Positions 38,236-51,995 of a DNA stretch of 64,000 bases are shown one piece after another. Positions within the stretch are counted from its first letter, which is position 1. Each line of letters begins with the position of its first letter. The notes beneath the pieces are model-generated. The model saw only the letters and a program-made list of their open reading frames with translations. It did not search any database and was not told the DNA's origin. Position numbers and translations under genes: made by a program. The DNA comes from Amblyornis subalaris. Its lineage: Eukaryota > Chordata > Aves > Passeriformes > Ptilonorhynchidae. The stretch is from NCBI GenBank assembly GCA_018881555.1, contig JACAXG010000112.1:372001-436000 (forward strand), given 5' to 3'.

Positions 38236-41200
38236 GTTTTCCCGTAATCAGTGGAATTACTGTGTTTCATTGATTATTCTTATATTGGAAGTATGAAATA
38301 TGTTCATTTGTGNGATATCTTAATCAAGGTTTAGGATGAAGCAGTCTTTAAAGATACAGATTTCCTNTTCTTAAGGTAGGCTGAGCTTCTAAATCAATCA
38401 AAACCCAATTAGGGTCTTTTTCAGTGAAGTATGCAGAAATTTCATCAGGAGTTTCATAGGCTCCTTATCTACAAAAAGGTTGTTGTTAAAAAATACAGGG
38501 CCAAAAAAGATGCCTGTTTATCCTTCTTTATCTTCTCTTCTGTTGTTTTTCATTAAAATCTTGAACCTGCTGTCTAACCAGTGGTTTATTTTAGATATCC
38601 TTTTCCTCAGTCCTGGAAATGTCCTTTATGGTGCAAGTACTTGCAAGTTCTTGGATGGAAGTCTCAGTGAAAAAAAGAAATCCAAAAGATACATTGGTAT
38701 ATCACTAGGAACAAAAAACTGCAGAACCAAAAGAAAATCTTTCTTTAAAAGAGTGCTATTTTAAAATCAATGACTAAGAAAAAAGCAGTTGTACATGGTG
38801 TCACTAAATGTTTACTATGAGTAATACCCTCCTTCTTTTGTAACCTNATATGCTAATTCATCTACACGAGGCACTTTTCATTAAAGCAACTTCCACCTTG
38901 CACATAATCTAACTCCCTAATAAGCCAAGTCTATAAGCCAAGTCTAAGAGATGCAAGAAGAGAACTTTCTGATTGAGGTAACAAAATCTTGCTCTATTTC
39001 ATGAATTCAAGCAATTTTTATTTTACTATATCTGACCAGGAAAACTAGAAAGTGGTATTTTAACAGAATTTAGAGGGAAGATTTCATTNTAAGGCTACAA
39101 GGAATGCAGAAAAAAAATTCATCATCTTGTTTTATTGCTGGGGTTTTTTTTCAGATTTATCAAATGATCTTGTTATTTATATGATCATTTATATCTTTGG
39201 GTCGTCACCTTTAGCAAATATAATTAACTATTGATAACATGAGTCCATTTTCCCCACTCCACTATTGATGTACAAGGCAAAAACACACTTCCATACCTTT
39301 GTTTACTTAGTGCAAAAATGAATACAGAGAATAATCAGAGAGATTGATTTAATTTAAATCAACTANTTTTCATCATTGTCACATTCATTCATAGGTGGTT
39401 TTTAATATTTTGGTTTTGCCATTTAATTTGCAGGATTGCAAGTTAAAATAAAAACAAACACAAAACCAAAAAAAACCCCTCACAAGCAAACAAAAATTGG
39501 TTTGTAATTGGGTCACATATTTATAGCAAACACTGCCAGACAACNACATAATTGCATTATTATAACTATTTCCAAAATAAAAAGAAAAATAAAAATTATG
39601 AGCATGAATAAGATCACTAAAACTCAGATATGGAAGAGATAAGCAGCANCCTGCATTTTATATTTGCCAAATGAAGCTGCTGATTCGGTGAAGTGAACAG
39701 CAAAATTTCCAGTTATGTCATTAGGGCAAAAATGTGAAAAAGTTCTAATCCGTACTAGATAGCTGCATACAGAAATTGATAGATATTACAACAGATACAT
39801 TATTTTATGATTTTATTTATTATTTTATGATTATATTTATTTTAAATAATAATAATNATTATTATTTAAAATTGTAGAGATAGTGACAATAATTTCTGAT
39901 GTTAACACCAAGTTCCAATCCGGTCAAAGGCTTGTCACTTGGCTGCTGTGAAAAAGATGTTTAACCCTGAAAACAAATTCATGCCAGGGGTCATCAGTTT
40001 TCAATTTACACATTCACAGGTTCATTATTTTTGAAATCACTAATAAAGAAGATATTAACGGGAATTGATTCCAGATGACCTTTATGACATCTCTTCTCTT
40101 GGGTTTGTCATGACAGGATAGACTACTGCTTTTACGGTAGTAGTGTACTTCTTCAGATAGCTGCTGAAATTTTGCNGAAGATACAGTCAGGATTTGAAAC
40201 TGATTGTGATAGGGAACAGTGCAAAAGAGGCTGTTTCAAAGAGCTTGCAGGTAAATAGAGGGCAGGTAAAGCTTCTATTCCTCAGCAATGTATAAATCAA
40301 GTTGGTAAGCTAAATACAATACTTATTGCTCTCCCCAGAATTTCAAGTGATATTTTCTTCACTTTTTCATATTACATTTCAACTGTAATAAATATATGAT
40401 TTTTAATTTGATGGTACTTTCCTCCTAACCTTCTGTAATTCTAGATTAATCAATAGAGGGGATATATAATGATTTTTCTAAGTGATTAAAATATAACAGT
40501 GTTAACTAAATATGGGTTGTGAGTAGTCTGTAGGCTGCAGAAGTTTGTACATACTTTTAAATGAATCTAAAATAGAATAGCTTAAATTCATGGTGGTGAA
40601 ACTAGCCAGCTAGAAAACTAGGAGGTTTTACTTTGATGAATTACAGTTCTCAACAGGAAAAAAAAAANTTCCTTCTTTTCTAGTAAGTTAAACATATTGT
40701 TTGAACTAGTAAAAGTGATGTCCATATTTTAAAATCAATACAAAAAGACTTATAAATTTTCAAAACTGTACATTGATGTTTTAGTTAAGAGCACCCAGGA
40801 GAGGGTGCTGTTGAACTAGAAATCTAAGGCAATCGTGCCTGCCTTCGCTGCATTTTCAATTTTTGCTTGAATCTACGTACATTATTTTGCATAAAAAAGA
40901 CTGAAACTTTACATTTTGACAAATATTTAGTTCAAAGAAGACCAGGGCACTATAAGTCTTTCAAATATACTCTATGTAAATTTTCAGAATGAATAGAGAA
41001 TGAAAATATATCTCTGTTGAATTTCCACCCTTCCAACCCCAAAGACAAACATTAGAAAATGAGTCATAACAATAACATTGTAAATTATCAATGTGTGTGT
41101 ATATTAAAAAAGGAAATATAATAAGTAGCACAGTTTAAAAAATTCATTTAAGTTCTTATTATGATCTTTTTTCTTCTCCTATGGAATAATTTTCCTGATA

Positions 41201-43021
41201 TAAATTCTTATTCAGTTGCAAAGGAATTACAGATTATGAATGACAAGTGATATTTGCTGCGGTCGTGTGCAAAATATGATGCAAAATTAATTATAACATT
41301 TTTCATATAAACTGGAAAATATGAAAGCAGTATTATTACTGTAGTTCTTATCAGATCCCCATCCTTTATTGATAAAGCAGTCTGTAATATGGAATCCTGT
41401 TCACAACCAGGAAACGTCTTTGCTCTGGGCCACCATCTGACTCTCAAGTCAATCATACTGCAGCTTAGATTCAGCAACTTCATGATGAGGATCTGTCATC
41501 AGACTTCTGCAGCTTGATCAGGGTTTTTTTCTGCTAATGAACAGATTTTTGCAGAATTTACATTTNTATCTCACTGATCTGTACTTAGAAACTGCTTCTC
41601 CATATGCTACCTCTATCATGCAGAGTAATCACTAGAAATGCTTTACACTGGATGAAGAAAACAAGTTTTACATAGTTTGAGTATTTCTTAATATTCAGAA
41701 TATTGGGTATCAGTGTTTTGGGGTTTTTTTTCTTCCTTTGTAGGTCAAGTTTCAGAGAATTAAAGNTGAAAAAGAAANTAAAATTGCAAGTTAGGACTGG
41801 GAAAGACGTGAGCATGTTTAATGGGAGCATATTTCTTCACACCATTTGGTCAATTGCTTGTTTATAAACTAGTAACTATTCAAAAAATCCCAATAAATGT
41901 ATTTATTTCCAATAACTCCGTAAAGTCAGCAGAAGTTTTGGTAGAAATCAATCAATGTTTTTCCTGATTACTTCAGTGTTAGTCTCACTGAGCTTTCAGC
42001 TGTTGAACCTTAATCAATATCACCTGGGAAAAAGTGACACAACTGGACAGCAACAAGGTAACACAGTCAACACACTGGTTATCTTTACAATCATACGGAT
42101 GTATCTATGTATACACCACCATATATGTATATATATATGAAAATATAATTTTAATTACCCACATTGCATTATTTTGATCTGCTGTCTAAAGTACAGATTC
42201 AGACATCCGTTGTTATTTACTATAATTTATTTTCTATCTGTATAAATAATAAATGAGCATTAATGTCCAAGCTCTTGAACAGTTGATACTTCCACAATTG
42301 AAAAAAGATGCAGTTAAAAGCTTGCAGCTTTGAAATGCAATTCATATCTATAGGAAATGAAAGAATTAGCATCATGCTGACAGTGTCAAAAGAATTTAAA
42401 AAGTTAACTGAAACATAGAAATGGTTAATGTAGGTTTGAAAACAAAATGTGGCAGCATTGCTAGGATGGAAAAACACACTGTATTTTTTCCTACTTGCAT
42501 CCACTGAGCCAATAGAGATTCACTGATTCTAACTGTGGTGTTTTAATAGACAAGTGTAATGCATTTTAATAAAAGCACATTCATTTGAGCTTCAGATTAG
42601 TGATTATTCAAGGAGTATATGTGTTTATGCTGACTGGTTGTAAAAGATGATCGATACTTTAATAATCAGTGTACTGGCATTAGTCCCTTGAATTTCAGTG
42701 CATGCTTGTTTTGTGTTTTAGACGCAGTACAATTACTTATTTTAGAATGATGACTGAATTTTAGGCAGAAGACCTGTGATCTTCAAGTTAGGTTTTATAA
42801 AGATTTATTCTTTGGTCCATATTTTAGATAGAAGTTCACTCAAAATGTCCAGTGCTTTGAAAGTCACACCCTTTGATATGAGAAATATTTTCCTTAAAGT
42901 AACGTTAATAATAACGTGCATTTCCAAAATGATATACTAAAAATCAGAGAAGTCCAGGCAGTTTTTTTGAAAGAGTATAAACTGATGTCTAAGTAGATCT
43001 GATTATCTATTTTGCACACAG
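38236..43021. other. AT-rich desert without genes
   Basis: No gene or recognisable transposon. Contains a short tandem repeat of TAAGCCAAGTCTA (38922-38947), an A-rich CAAAC tract (39450-39495) and an AT-rich palindrome (39841-39870). Confidence 0.65.
39841..39870. repeat. AT-rich inverted repeat
   Basis: TTTAAATAATAAT (39841-39853) and ATTATTATTTAAA (39858-39870) are exact reverse complements separated by AATN. A TATTTTATGATT-type tandem precedes them. The N sits in the loop. Confidence 0.85.
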
Positions 43022-43628
43022 ATAATTTTCTCCACAGTAGCTAGTACATGCCTATGATTTGTGCTGGAAACAATGTTGATAACACAGGGGTGTTTTCATT
43101 ATTTGTGACCGGTGCTTACACAGAGTCAAGGCCTTTTCTGCTTCCCACATCACTCTGACAGAGAGGAGTCTGGGGGTACACAAAAAGATGGGAGGAAGCA
43201 CAGCCAGAAAAGCTGATCCAAAACATCCAAAGGCATATTCCACACCATATGGTGCCATGCTGAGTGANAGAACTAAGGAGAAGGTTGGCCAGAGGGGCCA
43301 CTGCTCAGAGACCAGCTGGGCATCAGTCAGTTGGTGGTGAGCAATTGTTTTCATTAACATCACTTTTCTTTCTTGAGGTTTATTTGTTTCTCTTTTTTAT
43401 TTTCCTTTTCATTAAAATGTACTATTATTATCATTATTGCTATTATTGTTGTTTTTCTTCTTACTATTATATATATATTATTTTTAATTTCAATAATTGA
43501 ACGGTTCTCTCAACCCACAATTTTTCTTACNTTAACCTTTCCAATTGTCTTCCCCCCATCTTGTTGGGATGGGGAGTAAGCAAGTGGCTGTGTGGTGCTT
43601 AGTTGCTGGCTGGAGCTAAACCACAACA
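43022..43628 (-). mobile_element. Solo LTR on the minus strand, same family as 46591-47120
   Basis: Read on the minus strand it begins TGTTGTGGTTTAGCTCC, then AGCACCACACAGCCACTTGC, an AT-rich (AAT/ATT)n passage, GGCACCATATGGTGTGGAATA and CAAGGCCTTTTCTGC in reverse. It ends near GTACTAGCTACTGTGGAGAA. This is a common avian ERVL-type LTR as I recall it. The last ~25 bases of the LTR look altered or lost. A minus-strand open frame of about 100 codons inside it (43052-43363) is a by-product. No internal viral sequence flanks it. Confidence 0.85.
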
Positions 43629-44159
43629 GACTGGANCAAGAAATATCAAATAAAGCAGAATTCACGGCAAACATTTTTGTCCTAAAATGGTATCTTTCAA
43701 AACTGGATGAGGTCATTATTTTAAATTGTGAGGGAATCATTGTCTGTTTTGCTCCAGACAATACATAAATATTAGAAATTACTCAAAGCTTGGTTTAGGG
43801 GCCCGCAGAATTGAATACTAATACTTTTTAAAAGAACAGGTAGTTATAATAGTTGTCATTAAATGAGTTTCTTAACATATTGGGATTTCTCTAAGCTAAT
43901 AGCACATGGCTTGTTTAGTATGAACTGTGTTACTTTAACATGGTATTTAAGAGATTTTACACTACCTTTTAAGATAACTAAAGTATTATTTGCATTTCTC
44001 TCTATGGTAGAGAAACAATACNACAGTACATGACTTTGAGTAAGACAAATTACAGGCTATTTATTATGTTTCGAGATATAGTAATCCAGATCTGAGAATT
44101 ATTCTAAAGTTATGTGCCTTACAATTCTGAATCCAACAGATTTTGGATTCCCAAAGCAT
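43629..44159. other. AT-rich intergenic DNA
   Basis: No features seen. Confidence 0.6.
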
Positions 44160-44325
44160 TTCACAGAATCACAGAACCACTGAAGCTGGAAGGGATCTGC
44201 TTAGATCATCTAGTCCACCCTCCATTGCGTAGGCAAGGTCAGCTACAGCAGTGTGACCAGAAACCTGTCCAATCAGGATTTGTGTATCCCCAAAGATGGA
44301 CATCCTACAACCTCTCTGTGCAATT
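44160..44325 (-). mobile_element. CR1 3' end fragment, minus strand
   Basis: TTCACAGAATCACAGAACCA followed by CTGGAAGGGATCTGC, ATCATCTAGTCCACCC and CATCCTACAACCTCTCTG, the reversed 3' end of a CR1 subfamily. Confidence 0.85.
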
Positions 44326-46590
44326 TTCTTCATGGTTTGATTACCCTCATTTCAGTCACTGCAACATCAAAATTTCAGTTTTGTGCACAGTAGGCTTCTG
44401 AAAGATGTAAAATGTCAATGGAAAAAAATAAGTTCAATTTTGGCAAGCATATGGTCATCATTTACACAGAAAAAAACTCCAAAAAGGAAAAATATTTTCA
44501 GTACTAAAGAGAGATATTTATTTTTCTAATTAAGACAGATAATATGCAATAAAGGCACTCTAAATTGAAAAATATTGTTCATTCTGAGACCCTTTCTTAT
44601 TGTTTCAAAACAAACCCAATCGCAATCTGAAATCAGAGGAGGGAAAATGATTTATATTTATTCAATCAGGTTACACTGCACGTTGCACAACACTTTGTAT
44701 TAACTCACCACTCACATTGTTGCTTATTAATTGGACTTAGAAAGTCACTACCATGTTGTGAGCGATTTTGATGAAAAAAATTCATCCCTGACGTCATGCG
44801 GAATACCAGTCCCTGCTACTGACTCAGNAGCTGTCCTACAGTGAAGCTCACACCTGCTCATGGCCTGTGACTCAGTGAAATCCATATGGCTTTTCACAGG
44901 TGCCAGTAGATGGTCAGTTGTAGTTAGAACTTTAAGTCAGATAAAGATTTATGGAAAATTCAGAAAATTAATTCAGAAGTTGCCCTTAATATGGGTTCAT
45001 AAAAAAGCTGCTTTGTCTATAAAATTCCACATAAAAGTGAGGGCAGCTTATTGTAAAGCTTAGGTTTTCCTAAAAGGCTTTATACATAGGAAAGGTACAT
45101 AGCAGGTAGTGCGTAGGGCAATAGATTTTTGGAAGCAGAAATAATGTATATATTCCTGCCTATTGTACCTGTCAGTGTCACTGAGGAAAGGTAAATGTGT
45201 GCAACAACACACAGCTGGTGAGGTGAACTCTCTCAATAAAGTCACTACTTTACCCTATTCTCATCTTCTCTAATAGAAGAAAGAACAGAAAGTTCACTCT
45301 TCCTGACCTACTTTCTGCATTTTTCTTCAGTGGAAATATTCCCATTCCTGTCCTTATCCCTCACCCCTGAGGACACCAAATTGAATTTTTCTTTCTGCAG
45401 CCTAAAGAGGATTTTCTTCCTCTTTACAGAAGAAAAATGTCTGATTCTGCTGTACTAATGTTCTTCCTAGTTCATGTAAGAAATCACAATATCTGAACCA
45501 CAAACAACAATTCAAGGTAAGATGCAGTCTTATATGAATAAAAATTCCTATTCTTACTTCAAAAGTGAAAACAAAAGTTCATTTGGTCTGTGTTATCTGA
45601 CAACATAAACACAATGTAGAAGTCCACATCTATCTAAATAAAAAACTAATACAAAATAAAGTTATATAAGTCCATTCCTCTTTTGGATATAGAACCATGT
45701 GAGTCTGAAGTTGTGCCAGCAAAATTACAAGGTAAGCTGAAGTGATTAGAAAACATGCTGAACATAACATGCTGAAGTGATTAGAAAACACCTCTCAGTG
45801 CTTTTCAACACTTTTTATGCACCTTAGGTATACATTTTTGAAAGAGAAATCTGACATATCTTCTGACAAAATGGGCTTAGATACAACTATGCACTTTCTT
45901 CAATAAAGGGAAATCCCTTGTAAACTCCTAAAATATTTTTTTAATTCAGGAAATTGTATACTTCTTATTCTGTTGATTGCAGGTTTTGTCTACCTAATGT
46001 GTTTATTTTTATAGTGACTAACATGACCCTTACACTTTTAAAAGCTGCTTTCTAAAAAGAAATTCTCTGAGAGTAGAAGCCAAAAATGAGAGCACTGGCA
46101 GATGTGGGTTTGTGTCTTCTTCCCACTTTGACAGAAAGGCTAAAGTTGGTTCTATATCTAATAGATTGAATTTCTTTGATGTGCCCTATTTACTCTGTGA
46201 TAATAGTGTGAATGGAAACAAGGAGTATAACTACGTGGCAGAATACTAAGCTAAGAAAATATACTCAAGGAGGTAACCGCACGTAAGAGCACAGATCTGT
46301 CACACCTTTCCCGAGTGGTATCTGTGGCCAGGTGTATTCAGATTTTTACAGCTTGTGTACTTCCAATTAGAGCCCAATTCTCTTGAAGATTTTACTCATC
46401 CATACAGAAACTGCACCAGAGAACAGTGAATTTACCTACAGACTTTTGGGAAGTAAAGTCAAAATAAGGAGTTTGGTGGGGTTTTGTTCTGGTTCTACCA
46501 CTTCCTGAAAAGCCTGACTACTTGGATATTGTGCAAAAGAGGAACATGGCNGCTATGAATTTAGAGACAGGGAGCTTTATTGTACCTCTG
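44326..46590. other. Intergenic DNA without genes
   Basis: AT-rich. A 20-bp direct repeat lies at 45736-45755 and 45771-45790. No coding or RNA gene was seen. Confidence 0.6.
45736..45790. repeat. Direct repeat of 20 bp, 35-bp period
   Basis: GCTGAAGTGATTAGAAAACA occurs at 45736-45755 and 45771-45790 without mismatch, with TGCTGAACATAACAT between. Confidence 0.9.
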
Positions 46591-47120
46591 TGTTGTGGGT
46601 TAGCCACCTAGGCAGTTAAGCACCACAGAGCCACTTTCTCACTTTCAATCCCCAGTGGGATAGGGAAGAGAATAGAAAAAGAGGGAAAAGCGCATGCGTT
46701 GAGACACACATAGTTCAATAAATGAAGGAAAGAGAGGAAAAAAAATATGTAAAGGTGATCACTCATCACCTTACATGAGTAGGCCAATGCCCATCTTCTC
46801 TCTGAGCAACAGGTACTTTCTCAAAAATGGCCCTCCCCTCACTTTTATTGCTGAGCATGACATCATATTGTATGGTATATCCCTTTGGTCAGTTTGGGTG
46901 AGCTGTCTTGGTGATGTCCATTCTCAACTTCTTGCCTATTCCCAACCTATCCACGGTGGGGCAGAGTTGGAAGAACAAGAAGCCTTTACATGGTACAAGT
47001 ACTTCTCAGAAGTAGACAAAACACTGTCATGTTATCAAGACTGGTTTAGTCACAAATCTACAACATAGCACTGTACAGACTGCTGTGAGGATCAGCTCCA
47101 GCCCAGACAGATCCAGCATA
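46591..47120 (+). mobile_element. Solo LTR on the plus strand, same family as 43022-43628
   Basis: Starts TGTTGTGGGTTAGCC, then AGTTAAGCACCACAGAGCCA, CCCCAGTGGGATAGGG, GCTGAGCATGACATCATATT, TATCCCTTTGGTCAGTTTGG and TACAACATAGCACTGTACAG, ending near AGATCCAGCATA. These are the landmarks of the minus-strand copy in the same order. GTACCT occurs just outside both ends (46582-46587 and 47126-47131) but not exactly at the termini, so a target duplication is only possible. The open frame at 46775-47068 is a by-product of the LTR. Confidence 0.85.
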
Positions 47121-49504
47121 CAGTAGTACCTGCCAGCTTAGGATAGCTAAGTTCTAGACATCCCAATGAATTACGGTGATTTCCAGAGTAGTGCATTCCA
47201 AAGATTGGCATCTTATGGTGGACAAGACAAATTAACCCAGATATGCCCACACATTAAAAAAAGACAATTGATCAAAGAACTTGGACTTAATTAATTGAAC
47301 TTTTAGACTGAAAATTAGCTCACATCAATCCTGCTTTGGGAAGTCAGAGTGGTGAGGGGTATGTAACCAGCTGTCCTGATCTACTACTCTCTTGAACACT
47401 GCCTATGACTTTACAGATCCAAAGTGCATTCTTTGACATGTGCGTTCACTTGCTTCAGTTCCTGTATTACATATTCAAAGCTGGACTACAGTGCCTCTGT
47501 AAAGGGTATACATTCTCAGAAAGAAGAGAAAATATTTTTCAAAGCTGAGCTTAAATACTAATTCACTACTTCATTAAACTGGTGCTGGGTCTGTGAATTT
47601 TACTGTGTGTATATAACACCCTCAAGAGAAAGAAATTGAATGCTATGGCTACTTGCAATCTAGCAAAATACCAAACTCGATTGACTACCGCAGACTTTAC
47701 TCTTCAGGTGTTTTTCCAAGTTGCCTGATATAATCTATTCTAGCCGGATTTTGTGGAATAGCAGTAGCATGTAATGTACAATTAGGTTAGGCACAGGCAC
47801 ACATTATCTTGAATAGGCTTAGGCATAGTCAGCATGTAGAAACTCATTTGTGTTTAACAGGATACTAATATTAAATATCAGTGCATTATTCATAGACAAA
47901 AGCAAAGAAAATAGTTTTACACAGAAGTTTCAATATTTCATGTTTTCTTATTCATGCTTATTGAAAAAGACCAAGAATAGTAATTCTGTAAAACCAAAAA
48001 ATTAAATGTAAACATACACAAATCATGTTATATCTTCTATTTTGATTATTGATTACTGCACACCCAGTGATTATTTCTACTTCTTTTGCAGTACAAATGA
48101 TAAAAATATTCCATTACTTATTTCAAAAGCTTTACACAATACTTACACCTTTGGGTTGCATCAACTATTGGTACTGAAGTAATATTTTTTTAAGTTTTAT
48201 GAGAGCTAGGCAGTCAGCTACTCTCAGGCATAAAAGCCAGGAAATCCTACCATACTTCAATTGGAATATTTGTAACTATAATTTGAAGCTGACTACTCAG
48301 AGGTGCAGTTGGTAATTAATTTGTTGACTGTAACATGGTTTAAAAAAAAAGCAAGAAAAACATAACCAGCATATATAAACTTACAAGTATTTTTAAAATG
48401 GACACTGACTGGAAGTTCAAAGCAATCAGAACAGAAGTCAAAGTCCAAAGAAGTCCAGGGGAATTCTGTTAGTTTCACACTGAGTTTTCTTTTTTGCATG
48501 GACGAAAAGGCACTTTATCCCATCCAGCTTCAAAAAAAGTTTTGGATGGCTATGTGGTAGAGGAGAGGATCACTTCAGTCTAAACCTACAGGAATTAAGG
48601 ACAGTGGACAATAATGCTTCTGAGGTTGCAAAAATGACTAAGAAAAGGGAGTACAAATCGATTAGTAGATAGTTTTTGCAGTTAGCATGCTGCACAATGC
48701 CAAACCATGACTCAATTTTTTTTTTTTTGTGTATGTTCTTGGGTCATTGGCAAGCAAAGTACATTTTAAAAAATATGCCACTGATTCATCATAACTGAAG
48801 ATTGCAAGTATTCAGGTGACTTTTGTTCTCTACAGACCAATAGAGAACCACGCCTCTAGGCATTTTTTTTTAATTGGCATTCAAATACTGCCAAGTTCAG
48901 GAGGAGAAGCAAGGAGAATCTATCTGGTCCAAGAGGTTGATTCAGATCTCCAACCTTTCTCACTCCAACACCAAAATTTATGAACAAGATGAATTATCTC
49001 AGAATAGGACATTTAAACAGATGGGAGATTTTAACATTGATGTTAAACTCTTCCCATATTATGTAGAACTGGCAGTTTTCTGTCAATTGGTTAAACCAAA
49101 CAAACAAACATAAAGAAGTTTTGAGACCTATTGCACAGATATTGAAGAAAGAAATAGTGCAAATTTCTGAAATATTTACACATTTTCAATGACCTGACTA
49201 ATACAATAAAACAGGATTACTAAAGAAGAAGTATGCAAGGGAAAATACCTTGGTTTCATCTGTTTCCACTGCATCATATTTCATTAATGACTAAGAATCC
49301 ACTATTTTGTAGGAAGTCGTGCTCTTAAGTATAGTAGGATAAAATGCATTTTCACTCAAGCATAACATCTAAAGAACCATATGAATTTTAAAATTGAAAA
49401 ATGAAATATAAAGAATATTAACTTATATATGCCTTTCTTTGAAATAATTTATTTCAGGGAATGTGATTCTTGCATTTTGGTAATTACAAATGCGTACAGT
49501 ATCA
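47121..49504. other. AT-rich intergenic DNA
   Basis: No gene or transposon recognised on either strand. Confidence 0.6.
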
Positions 49505-50142
49505 TGTATGTGTGTGTGCAGGTGCAGCCTNGAAAGCCAACCATATCCTCAGCTGCAGCAGAAGCAGCGTGGCCAGCAGGATGAGGGAGGGGATTCTCTA
49601 TCGCTATATCTCTATGTCTACTGTCCTCTCCAGAGCTGGAGCACTACATCCAGCTCTGGGGCTCCCAGCATAAGAATAGCATTGACCTGTCGATGTGAAT
49701 CCAGAGGGCCACAAAGATGTTCACANGGCTGGAACACCTCTTCGATGCAGACAAGGCTGAGCATGTTGGGGCTGTTCAGCCTAAGGAAGAGGAGACCTTC
49801 TAGCAGCCTTCCAGTGCCTGAAGGGGGTCTGCAAGAAATCTGGAGAAGGAATTTTTACGAGGGCATGTAGTGACAGGACAAGGGGGAACAGCTTTAAACT
49901 GAAGGAGGTTAGGTGTAGATGAGATGATAGGAAGAAATTCTTTACTGTGTGGGTGGTGAGGCTCCAGAACAGGTTAGCCAGAGAAGTTGTGGGTGACCCA
50001 TCCCTGGAAGTGTTCAAGGCCAGGTTGGACAGGGCTTTGATCAGCCTGGTCTAGTGGAAAGTGTCCCTTCCCGTGGTAGATGGATTGGAACTAGATGACC
50101 TTTCCAACATAAACCATTCTATGATTCTATGATTTTGTGATT
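49505..50142 (+). mobile_element. CR1 LINE, 5'-truncated, with intact 3' tail
   Basis: Starts in the end of ORF2 (KANHILSCSRSSVASRMREG, 49532-49591, one N). It then has CATCCAGCTCTGGGGCTCCC, TGTTGGGGCTGTTCAGCCTA, GGAAGAAATTCTTTACTGTG and CCAGGTTGGACAGGGCTTTG. It ends with the tail ATTCTATGATTCTATGATTT (50117-50136). No intact frame. Confidence 0.95.
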
Positions 50143-51549
50143 TGTATACTTATATATTAGGTATACAAACAGAAGTCTAAATTAATTTAGTTACTTAGAA
50201 ACTGCATTAGGGTAATAGAAATTTGTTGCTTTAACCTCATTATTTTCTTAAAAGTTGAAGATTTTTTTCAGCAGATTTTTCAGAGAATTGCATCTCAATA
50301 AGGGTCATCTAAAAATGAAACTAAATGCTTAGAGAATAGCCACTGCATCTGTAGATCACTTTTAGAGGGGAATCGTGGCCTTTATTTACACTATTGCAAT
50401 GTGTTCATGACTGCAAAATGCCACACAAACAGTGTGTTCAGAGCAGAAGGTTTTGAATAAGACCTATCCTAATATATAAAAATGGGTAATAGTTCTGTAA
50501 GGGAAATAGGTGGCCTGTAGCTGAATTAGATGATATGGTAAGCACCGGTAGTTTCCGTAATTATAGCTATGTCACATTACAGCGTTTTTTGTTTTGTTTT
50601 GTGTGTGTGTATGTGCATATGCCGTGTTCTCTGATCCTACTTAGTTAAAGTCTTAGCTTTGGTGACAGTTCTTCCATATGCAATATTCATGTATAATATA
50701 TGTATGACTTTTAGTTCCTCAGCAGGCTCTCTCACATGTGAATATTCAGACGCTACTTAGTGGCTTCAGGAGAACATTTCCTTTCAACATGGTATCTTAA
50801 GCTGTCAGACCAGTACTTATACAGAGTTCAAAGGGTTCATGTTGCAAGAAATATAGGTGAAGAGTTACTGAAATGGTCTAGAAGCTTCTCGTAGGCAGGG
50901 AAGGATATAGTATTTGCCTCCTACATCTTGTGTGAAATCAATGGCTCCCTATGTGCATTCTGAGAAGCGGAGATGCATTGTGAATGGTGGGGAGAAAGAT
51001 TTCTATTCACTGAAATAGCAGATACAGATCCTTATTCTGCCTGTTATTTTTAAACAGTGAAATTACAAATGTATAAGTAGGAGACCATGAAAATTCACAT
51101 TTTGAAGACTAATCTGTAAATTGTAAGCCAAATTTCCACATGACAGTTTTGCATTTTATTTATAATGGTTCACAAAATTTAAAATTGTCAGAGCAAACGA
51201 TAAGGGTGAATATTTGAAGTACAGGGTACAAACCCTATGTCAGTCCAGCATTGTCTATGCAGATGCTCTTGCAAAATCACATTCTTTATAATAATCTGCT
51301 AATGATTCATAAAATTGTGGTAGAAAAACTATCACTAGCCATTTTTATAAACCTGGTAAACATGCAGTTTGTGGAATGACAAATATTATTGATAAACATT
51401 CTCAGTGGTTTTTAATTCTGTATGGTTAGGTTAAGAAACACTGTCCTATTTTTAGCAACTGATTTTTGGAAATATTGTTATGATCATGTTTTACTCTTGT
51501 GGATGTCAGCTGAAAAGCAAGAAATGATGTTGTTTTCACTTTTAATGTG

Positions 51550-51571
51550 AATATCTATATATATAGATATT
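51550..51571. repeat. Perfect 22-bp AT-rich palindrome
   Basis: AATATCTATAT is followed directly by its exact reverse complement ATATAGATATT, with no loop. Confidence 0.9.
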
Positions 51572-51970
51572 TTCTATCTTAAACAGCCAACCAAAAGTGA
51601 AGTGTAAACACTTGTAAAATGTTCAGTAAAAAATAGAAGTAATATGACTTAAAATTCATAAATTCAAAATTAACAAAGAAAATAACGATTTATTTGGCTG
51701 GGCACAGATAGCTGAGAACCTTTGAGCCTAAACAGTAAAATGTCTACAAGTCTAGATAGAGTGGCAAGGTTCATTAAAAGTAGAAAACTGCAAAAAAAAA
51801 GAGATGTGTTGAAAAGAATAGAAATAAAATTATTCCTATTCCTTAGGAATGTTTTCTCTTTTTTTTTTTTATTTTGCTAAATTATATCTTTTAGTTTTAG
51901 AAAACTAAGTACTGAAGAACTCATTCTGATAAGACAAGACACATATACATTGCCTATATATAAAAATTTA

Positions 51971-51995
51971 TGTGTGTGTGTGTGTGTGTGTGTGT
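51971..51995. repeat. TG dinucleotide microsatellite
   Basis: Uninterrupted TG repeat of about 12 units, followed by TATAAATATAGG. Confidence 0.95.

Noticed and set aside
43052..43363. 103-codon minus-strand open frame
   Set aside because: Lies wholly inside a solo LTR and translates non-coding LTR sequence.
43629..46590. Full provirus between the two LTRs
   Set aside because: The LTRs point in opposite directions, and the sequence between them shows only AT-rich DNA and one CR1 fragment, with no retroviral gene.
46775..47068. 97-codon plus-strand open frame
   Set aside because: Lies wholly inside the plus-strand solo LTR and corresponds to the same landmarks as the reversed copy.
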